A DNA stretch of 64,000 nt, taken from NCBI RefSeq assembly GCF_023667495.1, contig NZ_JAMOZL010000002.1, positions 1 through 64,000 of the forward strand. The letters are read 5' to 3'. Made by a program: the position numbers and the translations under genes. Shown piece after piece: positions 63,790 through 64,000 of the stretch. The stretch comes from Dyadobacter sp. MSC1_007. Its GTDB lineage: Bacteria; Bacteroidota; Bacteroidia; Cytophagales; Spirosomataceae. The notes under the pieces were generated by a model that did no database searches, was not told where the DNA came from, and was given only the letters and a program-made list of their open reading frames with translations. Every line of letters begins with the position of its first letter. Positions within the stretch are counted from its first letter, which is position 1.

Positions 63790-64000
63790 ATGATCAAAAA
63801 CTACTTCAAAATAGCGTTTCGGGGCTTTCAAAAAAATAAGGGTTACACACTGATTAACATATCCGGATTGGCATTGGGCATGGCGGTGGCAATTTTGATT
63901 GCTTTATGGGTATGGGACGAATGGAATTATAATAAAGGAAGTGAAAACCACTTGCACGTAGGCCGTGTAATGTCACATACTTTTCAAAATGGGAATACAG
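63790..64000 (+). CDS. FtsX/MacB-type permease, N-terminal part, cut by the window end
   Basis: An open frame starting at ATG 63790 and running off the window (70 codons present). It begins MIKNYFKIAFRGFQKNKGYT, then the first membrane helix LINISGLALGMAVAILIALW and the start of a periplasmic domain (VWDEWNYNKGSENHLHVGRV). This is the same family as the three permeases before it, without a prefix domain. It is divergent from the PadR operon. The rest of the gene lies outside the window. Confidence 0.9.
   Translation, partial: MIKNYFKIAFRGFQKNKGYTLINISGLALGMAVAILIALWVWDEWNYNKGSENHLHVGRVMSHTFQNGNT

Noticed and set aside
63602-63793. 63-codon plus-strand frame before the last permease
   Set aside because: Starts at a TTG, runs through the palindrome, and its TGA overlaps the permease ATG; more likely promoter DNA than a gene.
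1-64000. CRISPR arrays, tRNA/rRNA genes, insertion sequences or phage genes
   Set aside because: No regularly spaced repeats, cloverleaf-like clusters, rRNA landmarks or transposase/integrase motifs were noticed on reading; a covariance-model scan was not possible.

Overview
The window looks like a chromosomal segment of a Bacteroidota bacterium of the Cytophagales/Spirosomaceae type (Dyadobacter-like). That assignment is inferred from gene content. There are four SusC/SusD pairs, ECF sigma/FecR regulators, large FtsX/MacB-type permeases with N-terminal prefix domains, and promoter-like TAnnTTTG boxes. No Shine-Dalgarno pattern stands out upstream of the starts examined. No rRNA, tRNA, CRISPR array, insertion sequence or phage gene was recognised.

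Layout: (1) 1-9.5 kb, plus strand: ECF sigma factor, FecR anti-sigma, STN-type SusC, SusD and a GH89 alpha-N-acetylglucosaminidase, a compact glycan-utilisation locus. (2) 9.5-14.6 kb: single genes (alpha/beta hydrolase, GNAT, class C beta-lactamase-like serine hydrolase, SDR with a divergent HxlR regulator). Between them lies a non-coding stretch that still carries recognisable remnants of a LytS-type histidine kinase and, less surely, a TolC-like protein. (3) 14.5-29.1 kb, minus strand: FecR, STN-type SusC, SusD, a TolB-propeller/amidohydrolase fusion, an M20 dipeptidase, a second paralogous fusion and an ECF sigma factor. FecR is at one end and the sigma factor at the other, which suggests one uptake-and-hydrolysis unit for a peptide-like or amide-containing substrate. 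(4) 29.5-35.1 kb, plus strand: SusC, SusD-like_2 lipoprotein and a small unknown lipoprotein, closed by a strong terminator. (5) 35.2-40.8 kb: PEP mutase/isocitrate lyase-family enzyme, duplicated DoxX-like membrane protein, a membrane-anchored protein with an N-terminal putative DNA-binding domain, and a TonB-dependent receptor. (6) 41.4-46.1 kb: a fourth SusC/SusD pair with no enzyme or regulator beside it. (7) 46.4-48.6 kb: lipoprotein subtilase, cupin and MarR regulator with two operator-like palindromes. (8) 48.6-52.4 kb, minus strand: three-subunit molybdenum hydroxylase of the PaoABC/YagTSR type. (9) 52.6-64 kb: four FtsX-type permeases (the last cut by the window edge), a PadR regulator, and a sulfatase with a secreted ConA-like protein.

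The theme is outer-membrane capture (SusC/D), extracytoplasmic hydrolysis (GH89, M20, amidohydrolases, subtilase, sulfatase) and dedicated control by sigma/anti-sigma pairs or one-component regulators. The least explained elements are the paired propeller-amidohydrolase unit, the membrane-anchored putative regulator at 37.0 kb, a shared 36-bp palindrome upstream of two permease genes, and a phased five-unit repeat upstream of the sulfatase operon.
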